35,235 nucleotides of DNA from Betaproteobacteria bacterium (lineage in GTDB: Bacteria > Pseudomonadota > Gammaproteobacteria > Burkholderiales > SG8-41), in the NCBI GenBank assembly GCA_028291945.1, contig JAQGNH010000339.1, positions 1 to 35,235 on the forward strand, written 5' to 3'. The position numbers and the translations under genes are program-made. The notes beneath the pieces were generated by a model. It was not told where the DNA came from and did no database searches. It saw nothing but the letters and a program-made list of their open reading frames with translations. Position 1 is the first letter of the stretch. Each line of letters opens with the position of its first letter. Shown in pieces: positions 8,175 through 16,747 of the stretch.

Positions 8175-8386
8175 GCATCCGACGATGCAAAGTCGGTTGC
8201 GACGATGTTCGAGCAGTATCTACTGCATTATGGATTTCCGGGGCAGATCACCCTCGGCGGGAACCTGGCGTCTCCATTCACGCCGCGGGAAGTGCTCAGC
8301 GGCACCGCGTAGCGCTTCAGCGTTATCACATCAAGGAAGTCGACGCGCTGGAGCCGCTGTCCCCGCCGACGATCGAAGAACTCTGA
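8175..8386 (+). pseudogene. Frameshifted gene remnant, family not recognised
   Basis: Two adjoining plus-strand frames look protein-coding. The first (to TAG at 8310-8312) contains MFEQYLLHYGFPGQITLGG and FTPREVL. The second, in another frame from about 8303 to TGA at 8386, reads LQRYHIKEVDALEPLSPPT. Both have high GC at third positions, and a single frame change near 8300 would join them. There is no clear start (an in-frame TGA lies at 8172), so it looks like the C-terminal remains of a larger gene. Alternatives are a sequencing error or chance. Confidence 0.35.
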
Positions 8387-8434
8387 AGAGCCTCTCCAAA
8401 GCGGGAATGGCTACGCATTTTCGGATCGCGCTCT

Positions 8435-8469
8435 GCGCCCCTCGTCGCAGAACGCGTCGCTCGGGGCGC
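8435..8469 (-). terminator. Possible hairpin after the COG4315-type gene
   Basis: GCGCCCC at 8435-8441 and GGGGCGC at 8463-8469 form a seven-base perfect stem with a long loop immediately after the stop of the minus-strand secreted-protein gene. There is no T run on the transcript side, so this is only a candidate. Confidence 0.25.
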
Positions 8470-8470
8470 G

Positions 8471-8854
8471 TTAATCGTTGGCTACGTGCCACATGCCGCC
8501 GATGCCGTCGCCGCTCTTGTCGCCGGGTTTTTGATCCTTGGACCACTGGTACAGCGGTCGCCCTTTGTACGCCCACTGCTTGGTGCCGTCATCGCGACTC
8601 ACGACAGACCACTCTCCCGTCGCCTTTGCGTCGGCGGACGCCGTAAGCGGAGGCCAATTTGTGGCGCACTGCGCGTTGCACACGCTTTTTCCCGATGCCG
8701 GTGCGTCCTTATCGAATACGTACAGCGTCATGCCGGCCTGGTTGACTAACATGTCTCCGGACCTTTTGGCGGGCGCCTCTGCTGCGAAGGCAGCGTGCGA
8801 GCTCGTGATGATGAGCGCTGCTGCGGATACCACGAGAATTCTGCGAAGGGACAT
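8471..8854 (-). CDS. Small secreted COG4315-type protein (YxFDKD repeat)
   Basis: A 127-residue exported protein of the family described as secreted repeat of unknown function (PF03640/COG4315). The start at 8854 follows AAGGAA five bases upstream and begins a typical signal peptide (MSLRRILVVSAAALIITSS, cleavage near AFA-AE). The mature part has the family signature LYVFDKD, a Cys pair (VCNAQC) before NWPPL, and the second repeat PLYQWSKDQKPGDKSGDG ending in GMWH. Members are periplasmic or surface proteins of unclear role. The frame is open 37 codons further upstream but without coding character. Confidence 0.85.
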   Translation of the reverse strand: MSLRRILVVSAAALIITSSHAAFAAEAPAKRSGDMLVNQAGMTLYVFDKDAPASGKSVCNAQCATNWPPLTASADAKATGEWSVVSRDDGTKQWAYKGRPLYQWSKDQKPGDKSGDGIGGMWHVAND

Positions 8855-9092
8855 TTGGATTCCTTTCTTCGGTTGTTGATGCTCCGCCGCACAAACAGGT
8901 TGCGACGACCGTTTATTCCAGGCGTGCGCCTGTGTGGTGCTGGGATGACACACTCGAATGTGCACGCTCGGAAGGCATGAGCCCTCTACCGGCTACCGCC
9001 CGCCCAAAGGAACAGGCACATGCAAGAGTGCACAAACCATTGTCGCACGTGAGTAGCTGTGAGCGCGAACTGCCGTAACAACTAGGGACTCA

Positions 9093-10091
9093 ATGATGAA
9101 CAGCAAAGCATTGTTTCAGCACATGGCGTGGCTGGCGCTTATCTCGCTGCTATACGATGGCCTCGCATGGGCACAAGCCGTAAAGCCGGCCACCGATTAT
9201 CCGACGCGTGTCGTGCGCTGGGTCGTGCCCTATCCGCCGGGTGCATCGAACGACGTCGTCGCGCGCGTGCTGGGGCAAAAGCTCACCCAGGTCTGGGGCC
9301 AGCAGGTCGTGATCGACAATCGGAGCGGCGCTGGCGGACTGATCGGCGCTGATATCGTCGCCAAGGCGATTCCGGACGGCTACACACTACTGATGACGAA
9401 TCCGGGCTCAAACGCGATCAACTTCGCGCTGCGCACGAAGACGCCGTACAAGGCGGAGGATTTCGCGCCCGTCATCCTGCTCGGCTGGTCACCAATCATG
9501 CTGGTGACGAGCGCATCTTTCCCCGCTGCCAATGTGAAAGAGTTGATCGCAATGGCGAAAGCCAAGCCGGGACAGCTTTCAGGCGGTTCCTCGGGCGCAG
9601 GCGGAAGCAGCCATCTAGCCCTCGAGCTTTTCAAGATGCTGACCGGCACGGAGATACTCCACGTCGCGTACAAGGGCGCCGCCCCCGCGATCGCAGATAT
9701 CATCGGCGGACAGGTTTCACTGATATTCACGACACCCGTTACGGCACACCCGCTGATTCAGGCGGGCAAACTGAAAACGATTGCGGTGGCAGGCAACAAG
9801 CGGCTCTCCCTCTATCCGGACGTGCCCACGACAGCAGAGCAGGGTCTCGCCGGGTTCGATGTGCAGATTTGGTTCGGCGTGTCCGCACCCGCGCGTACGT
9901 CGCGGCCGGTGGTGCTCAAGCTGAATCGCGATTTGCAACAGATGTTGCAGACTCCCGAGATCAGGGAGCGCTTTGCGGCACTCGGCCTCGAAGCCGAAGG
10001 CGGCGGTCCAGAGCGCTTCGCCACCCTCATCAGCGAGGATATCGAGCGCTGGCGCAAAGTCGTCAAGGCAGGAAACGTGCGGACCGAGTGA
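9093..10091 (+). CDS. Bug/TctC-type periplasmic solute-binding protein (copy 3)
   Basis: First gene of a plus-strand operon Bug-Bug-amidase. The product is 332 residues, with a signal peptide ending near LAWAQA. Family marks are YPTRV, VPYPPGASND (the conserved Asp retained), VIDNRSG, DGYT, HVAYKG and IWFG. The gene begins with two consecutive ATG codons preceded by TAGGGA. The pairing with an amidase suggests that the ligand may be an amide or the acid released from one, but this is inference from position only. Confidence 0.92.
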   Translation: MMNSKALFQHMAWLALISLLYDGLAWAQAVKPATDYPTRVVRWVVPYPPGASNDVVARVLGQKLTQVWGQQVVIDNRSGAGGLIGADIVAKAIPDGYTLLMTNPGSNAINFALRTKTPYKAEDFAPVILLGWSPIMLVTSASFPAANVKELIAMAKAKPGQLSGGSSGAGGSSHLALELFKMLTGTEILHVAYKGAAPAIADIIGGQVSLIFTTPVTAHPLIQAGKLKTIAVAGNKRLSLYPDVPTTAEQGLAGFDVQIWFGVSAPARTSRPVVLKLNRDLQQMLQTPEIRERFAALGLEAEGGGPERFATLISEDIERWRKVVKAGNVRTE

Positions 10092-10169
10092 GCGCGCACG
10101 GAAGCAGTTAAGCTATTCCGAGCACGAGGTTTCACGAGCGTGCGAAATTTATCTCACGCGAGGTGATGC

Positions 10170-11153
10170 ATGCAGGAAGCATTCCGGTGGAGCTTTGCGC
10201 TGACATTGGTCTGTTCGCTATCGCTCGGCGCGCTCGAGGCGAGTGCGCAAAATTATCCGGTCAAGCCGATTCGTGTGATCGATGCGTATCCCCCTGGCGG
10301 TTCCACCGATGTCGTCGCGCGCATTCTCGCCGTCAAATTTCAGGAGAACATGGGCCGCACCTGGATCATCGACAACCGTCCCGGCGCGCAAGGTATCATC
10401 GGCTGCGAGCTCGCAGCAAAATCGCCGCCCGACGGCTACACGCTCCTCATGTTCACCGGCAGCCACGCCGTGCACCCGAGCATCTACAAGAACATGCCTT
10501 ACGATTTTTTGCAGGCGTTCGCGCCTATCACGCAGATGACATCGACGACCAATGTCCTCGTGGTGCACCCGTCAGTTCCGGTCAAGAGTCTGAAAGAGGT
10601 CATCGCGCTGGCGAAGGCAAAGCCGGGGCAGCTGAATTACAGTTCGGCGGGCATCGGCTCGACAACGCACATGGCAATGGAGTTGTTGAAAACGATGGCG
10701 CGGATCGATATCACCCACATCCCATACAAAGGTGCTGCGCCCGCGGTGATGGACGGCGTGGCTGGGCACGTCGCAATGTTATTCGGTCCGATGCCCGTCG
10801 TCGGCCCCCATGCGAAGGCGGGTCGCTTGCGCATCATCGCCGTGTCGACCAAAGAACGATCGCGTGCCATTCCGGACATTCCCACCGTGGCCGAAGCCGG
10901 TGTCGTGGGATACGAAGCGACGAACTCGGTCGGCATCGTCGCACCAGCCGCGACACCACGTGAGATCGTGATGAAGCTCAACGCGGAAATCGTACGCATC
11001 CTGCGTCTGCCCGACATACAGGAGAAGCTCGTCGCCATGGGTGCGGAACCTGTCGGCAACACACCCGAGGAGTTCACGGCCTTCATCCGCAACGACATCC
11101 AGAAATGGGCGAATGTCGTGCGCGCGGCCAACATACCGTCCCAACCCTGGTAA
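10170..11153 (+). CDS. Bug/TctC-type periplasmic solute-binding protein (copy 4)
   Basis: Second gene of the Bug-Bug-amidase operon, 78 bases after copy 3 and 15 bases before the amidase. The 327-residue product has a signal peptide ending near ASAQ and the marks NYPVKP, YPPGGSTD, IIDNRPG, DGYT, HIPYKG and a late NSVG in place of the usual WYG. GAGG precedes the ATG. Copies 3 and 4 differ substantially from each other, so this is not a recent tandem duplication. The two receptors may bind different ligands of one pathway. Confidence 0.92.
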   Translation: MQEAFRWSFALTLVCSLSLGALEASAQNYPVKPIRVIDAYPPGGSTDVVARILAVKFQENMGRTWIIDNRPGAQGIIGCELAAKSPPDGYTLLMFTGSHAVHPSIYKNMPYDFLQAFAPITQMTSTTNVLVVHPSVPVKSLKEVIALAKAKPGQLNYSSAGIGSTTHMAMELLKTMARIDITHIPYKGAAPAVMDGVAGHVAMLFGPMPVVGPHAKAGRLRIIAVSTKERSRAIPDIPTVAEAGVVGYEATNSVGIVAPAATPREIVMKLNAEIVRILRLPDIQEKLVAMGAEPVGNTPEEFTAFIRNDIQKWANVVRAANIPSQPW

Positions 11154-11168
11154 CCGCGGACCCTCCCA

Positions 11169-12452
11169 GTGAAGCGTCAAAAATTGAACGAGCTGTCAGC
11201 GACCGTGCTTTCAGCCATGCTCGAGAGCGGCGATTGCACGGCGGTGCAAGTGGCGCAAGCGTGTCTCGAGCGCGTACAGGCACGCGATGCGGACGTGAAA
11301 GCGTGGGCCTATATCGATCCCGATGCTGTGCTCGAGCAGGCAAGGGTGCGCGATCGCGAGGCGCGCCGCGGACCGCTTCACGGTATCCCGGTTGGTGTGA
11401 AAGACATCATGCATACCTTCGACATGCCGACCGAATACGCCTCGCCGATATATCGCGGCAACCGCACTCGCGAAGACGCGGCATGCGTCGCGATGCTGCG
11501 CGACGCAGGGTGCGTGATCATGGGCAAGACGGAGACGATGGAGTTCGCGGTCTACAATCCAGCACGCACTCACAACCCGCACAACCTCGCCCATACGCCG
11601 GGCGGCTCATCGAGCGGCAGCGCAGCGGCCACGGCGGATTTCATGGTCCCGCTTGCGCTCGGAACGCAGACGGGCGGCTCGATCATCAGGCCTGCGTCCT
11701 ATTGCGGCGTCGTGGGCTACAAGCCTTCGTACCGGCTGATCAATCGTGCCGGCGTCAAAGCGGTTTCCGACTCACTCGATACGGTCGGCGTGCTGGCGCG
11801 GACGGTGGGCGACGCGGCGCTTATCGCGTCCGCGTTGATCGGCTGGAAAGGCGTCGATCTATACAGTGACTCGGATCAGCTCCGCATCGGATTGTGCCGG
11901 TCACCCGCGGGAAAGTTTGCGGAAGCGGCCACCCTGGCCGCCGTTGAAGAAACGGCGGCGCGGTTAGGCAACGCGCGCTGTTCCATCCGCGAAGTGGTCC
12001 TGTCCGGCCCCTTCGACCGCGCACTCGATGCGCAGGCGAGCGTCAACCTCTACGAGGCGCGCCGCTCCCTCAGTTTCGAGCGTATCAACCATCCTGCGCA
12101 GATCAGCAAGGTGCTCACGGCGCGTTTCGAGCAGGGCGAGAAGATCAGGTTGTACGACTATCTCGCGGCACAGGCGGTACTCAGCGAGTGCCGGGAGCGG
12201 CTCGCTGAAGTCTTCGAGGCGGTCGACGTGCTGATCGAGCCGAGCTCGACCGGCGAAGCGCCGCGTGGGCTCGAGAATCCCGGCGACTCCGCATTCAACC
12301 GGATGTGGACCGCGCTGCACGTTCCCTGCGTGAGCCTCCCGGTGCTGCGCGGACCGTCCGGCTTGCCCCTCGGCCTGCAGGTGATCGGGCCGATCAACTC
12401 CGATAAGATAACAGTCCAGGTCGCGGACCAGATCGCGATGCGGCTTCAGTAG
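11169..12452 (+). CDS. Amidase of the amidase-signature (GatA-like) family
   Basis: Serine amidase with the Ser-cisSer-Lys triad, hydrolysing a carboxylic amide to acid and ammonia; substrate unknown. All three residues are visible: K78 in GVKDI, cis-Ser S147 in GGSSSGS, and nucleophile S171 in QTGGSIIRP, with the 24-residue spacing seen in FAAH. At 427 residues it is slightly shorter than GatA proteins (about 480), and no GatB/GatC genes are present, so it is more likely catabolic than a tRNA amidotransferase. It starts with GTG 15 bases after Bug copy 4; the ribosome binding site is poor, suggesting coupling to the upstream gene. No signal peptide. Confidence 0.9.
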   Translation: MKRQKLNELSATVLSAMLESGDCTAVQVAQACLERVQARDADVKAWAYIDPDAVLEQARVRDREARRGPLHGIPVGVKDIMHTFDMPTEYASPIYRGNRTREDAACVAMLRDAGCVIMGKTETMEFAVYNPARTHNPHNLAHTPGGSSSGSAAATADFMVPLALGTQTGGSIIRPASYCGVVGYKPSYRLINRAGVKAVSDSLDTVGVLARTVGDAALIASALIGWKGVDLYSDSDQLRIGLCRSPAGKFAEAATLAAVEETAARLGNARCSIREVVLSGPFDRALDAQASVNLYEARRSLSFERINHPAQISKVLTARFEQGEKIRLYDYLAAQAVLSECRERLAEVFEAVDVLIEPSSTGEAPRGLENPGDSAFNRMWTALHVPCVSLPVLRGPSGLPLGLQVIGPINSDKITVQVADQIAMRLQ

Positions 12453-12538
12453 ATAGGTCACGGTTTTTCCGGGCGACATCCTATATTCTGTGCCGCTCTG
12501 AGGCTGACGATTTCTTACTGGACGCATCAATTACGCGT

Positions 12539-12730
12539 ATGCATGACAAAAGGAACCGCTGGAAAATCGTTCGCAATGACAACGGCACATGGAGCTGGCG
12601 TGTGTCGGTCGGAAAGGGGCCGGAAAACCTGTCCAAGCGTGCGTTCAATACGCTCGAAGAGTGCATCGCCGACGCAAAAACCCACGGTTACGTCGTCCGA
12701 ACCGAAAAGGACCGGCGCACCCCGACTTGA
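12539..12730 (+). CDS. Small W-x-W family protein B
   Basis: A 63-residue basic protein: RWKIVRNDNGTWSWRVSV in the first half, then LSKRAFNTLEECIADAKTHG and a charged tail. It fits the family pattern very well (Trp, Gly turn, W-x-WR, S...F...CIxDA..HGY). No clear ribosome binding site; TATATT at about 12482 could be a -10 element. It lies 86 bases after the amidase and 242 bases before the KaiC-like gene, same strand. The following frame is open through the KaiC gene, but in a different frame. Function unknown. Confidence 0.65.
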   Translation: MHDKRNRWKIVRNDNGTWSWRVSVGKGPENLSKRAFNTLEECIADAKTHGYVVRTEKDRRTPT

Positions 12731-12972
12731 GCCGGCTCACGGCAGTGCTCGAACCAGTCACTGCGCGAGACCATCAGAGTCGCAAAAATGGAAGCCCAGT
12801 AGACGGCCGCCACAGTAAGCCAGCCGCCGTTGATGCACGCCTGCCCAGCGCGAAGCCGGCATCTGCATCGACGCTCGACAAATCGGGCACCATTTTTGTA
12901 TATGACCTCCAGCCGACGATCGTAGCGTCGAGCTACTCGCCGCAAATCATTCCGCAACGGTGTGGATCGCTC

Positions 12973-14469
12973 ATGAGTAAAACCCAGGAACAAAGCCAGA
13001 CCGGCGTCCCCGGTCTGGATGAAATTCTCTACGGCGGGCTCCCGGCTGGCCGTCTTTATCTCGTCGACGGCAATCCGGGCGTCGGAAAAACCACATTGGC
13101 GTTGCAGTTCCTGCTCGAGGGCGTCCGGCGCGGAGAGCGATGCCTGTATGTGACGCTTTCGGAAACGAAGGCTGAGCTCGATTCCGTCGCGGACTCCCAT
13201 GGGTGGACGCTCGAGGGCATCTCGATTATTGAGCTGTCACAGATCGAAAGTGCGCTGACGACTAGATCGCAAAACACCCTTTTTCAACCAGCGGAAGTCG
13301 AGCTCAACAATCTGAGCAAGCTCTTGCTGGAGCAGATCTCCGAGTTGAAGCCCTCACGCCTCGTGCTCGATTCGCTGTCTGAAATGCGTTTGCTTGCGCA
13401 GAATCCGCTGCGTTACCGTCGACAGATTCTTACCTTCAAGCAGCGCTTTTCGGCCATCGACTGCACCGTGCTGCTGCTGGATGACCGCAGCGCCGTCGGC
13501 CCGGATGTCCAGGTACAAAGCATCGTGCATGGCATGCTTACGCTCAGCATTATCCCGCTCAAGTTCGGCATCAACCGACGTTATCTAAGCGTCACGAAAC
13601 TGCGGGGCGCGCGTTTTCGCGAGGGTAATCACGATTACGTCATCAATCGCGGCGGTATTACGCTGTACCCGCGTCTGGTCGCTGCCGACTATCCTGCGAC
13701 GTTCACGCGCACGACCGCTCTCAGCGGCAACAGCGAGCTCGATAAGCTCATCGGCGGCGGACTCGACGCTGGAACGAGCAATCTGCTCATGGGGCCGGCC
13801 GGTAGCGGCAAATCGACCGTTGCAAGCCTGTTCGTGCATGCGGCCGCTGAGCGCGGAGACAAAGCCATGCTTTTCGCGTTCGACGAAAGCTTGCACACGC
13901 TTTACCAGCGCACCCGGGACCTGGGACTGGACCTTCAAGGGCACGTGGAGTCCGGCAGACTCACGGTGCAGCAGGTCGATCCTGCGGAGATCGCTCCCGG
14001 CGAGCTTTCTAACAAGATCGTCGAGTGCGTGGAGAAACTCGGCGTTCGCATGATCGTGCTCGATAGCCTGAACGGCTACGTGAATGCGATGCCGCAGGAG
14101 GACTTCCTGAGCCTGCATCTACACGAGCTCCTGAGCTTTCTCAATCAGCGCGGGGTGGTCACGATCATGGTGCTCGCGCAGCAGGGACTGATCGGAGCCA
14201 TGGGAACACCGGTCGACGTGAGCTACCTCGCTGATACGGTCATCCTGACACGGTTCTTCGAGGCTCGCGGTGAAGTCCGCAAAGCGATTTCTATCATCAA
14301 GAAGCGCAGCGGTGCCCATGAGACCGCGATACGCGAAATGCTGATGTCACGCTCCGGCATCCAGATCGGCCGTCCTCTCAGCGACTTTGAGGGTGTGCTT
14401 ACAGGCGTGCCGAGATTCGTCGGCGCGAACACGCAAATCATGGGCGGTGACCCGCTGACACGCGCGTAA
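12973..14469 (+). CDS. KaiC-like double-domain ATPase
   Basis: KaiC-family protein of 498 residues with two RecA-like ATPase domains. Domain I has Walker A GNPGVGKTT (33-41), Walker B VLDSLS (131-136) and SE at 63-64. Domain II has GPAGSGKST (274-282), VLDSLN (362-367) and DE at 304-305, equivalent to the paired Glu of cyanobacterial KaiC. In the autophosphorylation loop, S417 matches KaiC S431, but Y418 stands where T432 would be; T412 matches T426. It begins at ATG 12973 (GGA upstream), although the frame is open to 12589. It is followed one base later by a hybrid histidine kinase. This points to a KaiC-kinase signalling unit, probably not a true clock since no KaiA or KaiB is seen. Confidence 0.9.
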   Translation: MSKTQEQSQTGVPGLDEILYGGLPAGRLYLVDGNPGVGKTTLALQFLLEGVRRGERCLYVTLSETKAELDSVADSHGWTLEGISIIELSQIESALTTRSQNTLFQPAEVELNNLSKLLLEQISELKPSRLVLDSLSEMRLLAQNPLRYRRQILTFKQRFSAIDCTVLLLDDRSAVGPDVQVQSIVHGMLTLSIIPLKFGINRRYLSVTKLRGARFREGNHDYVINRGGITLYPRLVAADYPATFTRTTALSGNSELDKLIGGGLDAGTSNLLMGPAGSGKSTVASLFVHAAAERGDKAMLFAFDESLHTLYQRTRDLGLDLQGHVESGRLTVQQVDPAEIAPGELSNKIVECVEKLGVRMIVLDSLNGYVNAMPQEDFLSLHLHELLSFLNQRGVVTIMVLAQQGLIGAMGTPVDVSYLADTVILTRFFEARGEVRKAISIIKKRSGAHETAIREMLMSRSGIQIGRPLSDFEGVLTGVPRFVGANTQIMGGDPLTRA

Positions 14470-14470
14470 C

Positions 14471-15997
14471 GTGGAGTCTCCTGCAGCATTCATCGTCACC
14501 CCCAACCCCACCGATGCGGAAGCTGCCGTATCGTTCCTGCGCGAGGCGGGGCTGGGCGCGTCTCACTGCCCCACGCTCGCGGACCTGTGCCTTCTGCCGG
14601 TTGGCGCAATCGGCTGCGCCGTCCTCGTCGAAGAAGCGCTGGTTCATCCCGACATCGACAACTTTCTCGAAGTGCTGGCGGCGCAACCCGCGTGGTCGGA
14701 TCTGCCTTTGGTGCTGATCGCGAGCGAGGGCGCTGCGCTCGGTGCGCTGCTCGAGCGCGTGTTTCCGCAGTCGGGCAATCTCGCGGTACTCCAGCGTCCG
14801 CTCAATCCGGTAAGCCTGGTCTCGTCCGTGCAGGTCGGACTGCGCGCCCGGCATCGGCAGTTCCAGGTTCGTGATCTGCTCGATCAGCGCTCGAACGCGC
14901 TGCGCCTGCGCGATGAGTTCCTCGCCATGCTCGCACACGAGCTGCGCAATCCGCTCGCTCCGATGCGAAACGCCGTTTACATCATGAAGCGGCTCAACAT
15001 CCGGGAGGAGCTTTTCACCAAGACCCGCGATCTGATCGACCGCCAGGTGATGCACATGGCGCGCCTCGTCGACGATTTGCTGGACGTGTCCCGTCTCGAG
15101 CTGGGCAAGGTTCAGCTGCGGATGCAGCAACTCGATCTCAATTCGGCGATCGCCGGAGCGACGGAAGCATGCCTGCCCATTACGACGGCACGCGGGCATA
15201 CGATGCAGGTGCGGCTGGCATCCGAACCGCTGTGGATACGCGCCGATCCCGTGCGGATCGAGCAGGTCATCGGCAACCTTGTGACCAACGCAGCGAAGTT
15301 CACGGCGGAGGGCGGGACCATTGTGGTCGAAGCGCGCAGCGACGCCGGGGCTGCCCGCGTGAGCGTTCGGGACACCGGCGTGGGTATCAGGCCTGACATG
15401 ATCAACGCTGTCTTCGATCTGTTCACGCAGGACGCCCACACACTCGCGCGCTCGGAAGGCGGTCTGGGCATAGGCCTCACGATCGTGAAGCGTCTCGTCG
15501 AGCTCCACAGCGGCAAAGTAGACGTGGCGAGCGACGGGCTTGGCCGCGGCGCCCAGTTCACCGTGAGCTTTCCCAGAGTGCCCGCAAAGCTGGAGTCCGA
15601 TGAGCCCGCTCGAGACGACGCCTCGGGCGTTTCAACGAAGCGCGTCCTGGTCATCGACGACAATGCAGACATTCGAGAATCCTTGGGAATGCTGCTTACG
15701 ATGTGGGGTCACGGCGTGGATTTTGCGGACAGTGGACCCGACGGCCTCAAGCGTGCCGGTGATGTGCGACCGGACATCGCACTGATCGATATCGGACTTC
15801 CCGGGCTGAGCGGGTACGACATCGCACGCAACATACGCGCACGCACGGACGCCTGGGCAAGAGCAGTCACGCTGGTCGCGTTGACGGGTTATGGTCGCGA
15901 CGTCGACCGCGAAGAGGCGCTCAACGCCGGTTTCGATTGCCATCTGGTAAAGCCTATAGATCCCGACGTGCTGGCGAGGACGCTGAAGCTGCGCTAG
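14471..15997 (+). CDS. Hybrid histidine kinase with N-terminal pseudo-receiver
   Basis: A 508-residue sensor kinase without membrane segments, starting GTG one base after the KaiC-like stop, so translation is probably coupled. Residues 1-125 resemble a receiver fold that lacks a clear phospho-Asp. HisKA follows, with H156 in LAHELRNPL, then HATPase with the N-box GNLVTNAAKF, DTGVGI and GGLGIGL. A C-terminal receiver (about 390-508) has acidic DD in VIDDNAD, phospho-Asp D440 in LIDIGLPG and K494 in LVKPI. The likely job is to relay the state of the KaiC-like protein through phosphotransfer. A separate HPt domain occurs at 29862-30635. Confidence 0.92.
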   Translation: MESPAAFIVTPNPTDAEAAVSFLREAGLGASHCPTLADLCLLPVGAIGCAVLVEEALVHPDIDNFLEVLAAQPAWSDLPLVLIASEGAALGALLERVFPQSGNLAVLQRPLNPVSLVSSVQVGLRARHRQFQVRDLLDQRSNALRLRDEFLAMLAHELRNPLAPMRNAVYIMKRLNIREELFTKTRDLIDRQVMHMARLVDDLLDVSRLELGKVQLRMQQLDLNSAIAGATEACLPITTARGHTMQVRLASEPLWIRADPVRIEQVIGNLVTNAAKFTAEGGTIVVEARSDAGAARVSVRDTGVGIRPDMINAVFDLFTQDAHTLARSEGGLGIGLTIVKRLVELHSGKVDVASDGLGRGAQFTVSFPRVPAKLESDEPARDDASGVSTKRVLVIDDNADIRESLGMLLTMWGHGVDFADSGPDGLKRAGDVRPDIALIDIGLPGLSGYDIARNIRARTDAWARAVTLVALTGYGRDVDREEALNAGFDCHLVKPIDPDVLARTLKLR

Positions 15998-16021
15998 CCC
16001 CTCGTGTGGTGTGCGGGTCAA

Positions 16022-16052
16022 GCGCCGCGAGTCGATCGAGCCGCTGCGGCGC
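16022..16052 (+). terminator. Possible hairpin after the KaiC-kinase operon
   Basis: GCGCCGC at 16022-16028 pairs with GCGGCGC at 16046-16052 around a 17-base loop, 24 bases after the kinase stop. No T run follows, so it may be a processing stem or weak terminator. Confidence 0.3.
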
Positions 16053-16118
16053 GCGCCAAATTGACCGGTCCGCACGCCTCCGCTACGATCAAACGCTCGC
16101 CTGAAAACGAAAATCCCA

Positions 16119-16427
16119 ATGCACGGTTATCACGATCTCGGCGGCACGCCTGCCGGTCCCATCGAAAAAGAGCAGCATGAGGTCCAGCTGTGGGAGAAAC
16201 GCGTCGAAGCATTGCTGCTGCTCATGAAGCGGAGGCAGATCCAGTCGAGCGACGAAAATCGCCGCGCGCTCGAATCTCTCGGTGCGGAGGTCTATCACGC
16301 GCTGACCTATTCCGAGCGGCGCATCCTCGCGCTCTCCAACAATCTGATCTCGAAAGGCGTGTTCAGCGTCGAAGAACTGGCGGCGAAGCTCAAGCAGGTC
16401 GAGCATCGAAAGAATCAGCTGCCGTGA
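16119..16427 (+). CDS. Nitrile hydratase/thiocyanate hydrolase beta subunit, N-terminal half
   Basis: A 102-residue protein matching the first third of nitrile hydratase beta: it starts MHGYHDLGGTPAGPI (typical beta start M-x-G-x-HDLGG), then WEKRVEALLLLM, and a helix ending ISKGVFSVEELAAKL. An Arg pair occurs at residues 67-68 (SERR), where ordinary beta subunits usually have ER followed by Trp. In nitrile hydratase the beta subunit is one chain; in thiocyanate hydrolase it is split in two, as here. The next gene overlaps by four bases. The opening HDLGG argues for a true beta half rather than a separate activator protein. Confidence 0.8.
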   Translation: MHGYHDLGGTPAGPIEKEQHEVQLWEKRVEALLLLMKRRQIQSSDENRRALESLGAEVYHALTYSERRILALSNNLISKGVFSVEELAAKLKQVEHRKNQLP

Positions 16428-16747
16428 ACGTAGCCCTGACCGCTCCGGCGAACGCGACACCGGGTTTCCGCGCCGGTGACGGAGTACGAGTGCTCGATGT
16501 CCATCCGCCGGGACATATCCGCACGCCGCATTACATCCGCGGCAAAACGGGCGTCATCGAGCGCTTCGTGGGTTATTTCAGAAATCCCGAAGAGCGTGCC
16601 TATGGCCGCAGCGGCGAACCCCTGCGCGCGCTCTATCGCGTGCGGTTCGCGCAGTCGGAGGTGTGGGCTCGCTATGACGGTGGACTGCGCGATACCATAG
16701 ATATCGACATCTATGAACATTGGCTGGAGCACCTGAAGACGCCATGA
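16424..16747 (+). CDS. Nitrile hydratase/thiocyanate hydrolase beta subunit, C-terminal half
   Basis: A 107-residue protein equivalent to the C-terminal SH3-like barrel of nitrile hydratase beta: PGFRAGDGVRV, GHIRTPHYIRGKTG, a Tyr-Arg-Val-Arg-Phe strand, and the closing DIYEHWLE. It starts with GTG inside GTGA, overlapping the TGA of the previous gene, and itself ends in ATGA with the alpha-like gene. In thiocyanate hydrolase this part is the alpha subunit (ScnA). The four-base overlaps mean the three chains are made together in equal amounts, as expected for a complex. Confidence 0.8.
   Translation: MNVALTAPANATPGFRAGDGVRVLDVHPPGHIRTPHYIRGKTGVIERFVGYFRNPEERAYGRSGEPLRALYRVRFAQSEVWARYDGGLRDTIDIDIYEHWLEHLKTP

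Noticed and set aside
7770-8386. Long plus-strand frame without start codon opposite the 53-residue membrane protein
   Set aside because: No start or ribosome binding site, and the composition lacks domain features in most of its length; only its last part may be a remnant.
12589-12972. Upstream extension of the KaiC-like protein by 128 codons
   Set aside because: The extension overlaps small gene B, is Arg/Pro-rich without similarity, and the ATG at 12973 starts at the normal KaiC position with GGA upstream.
14438-15508. 356-codon minus-strand frame opposite the histidine kinase
   Set aside because: His/Arg-rich translation without motifs; the kinase on the plus strand is fully supported.
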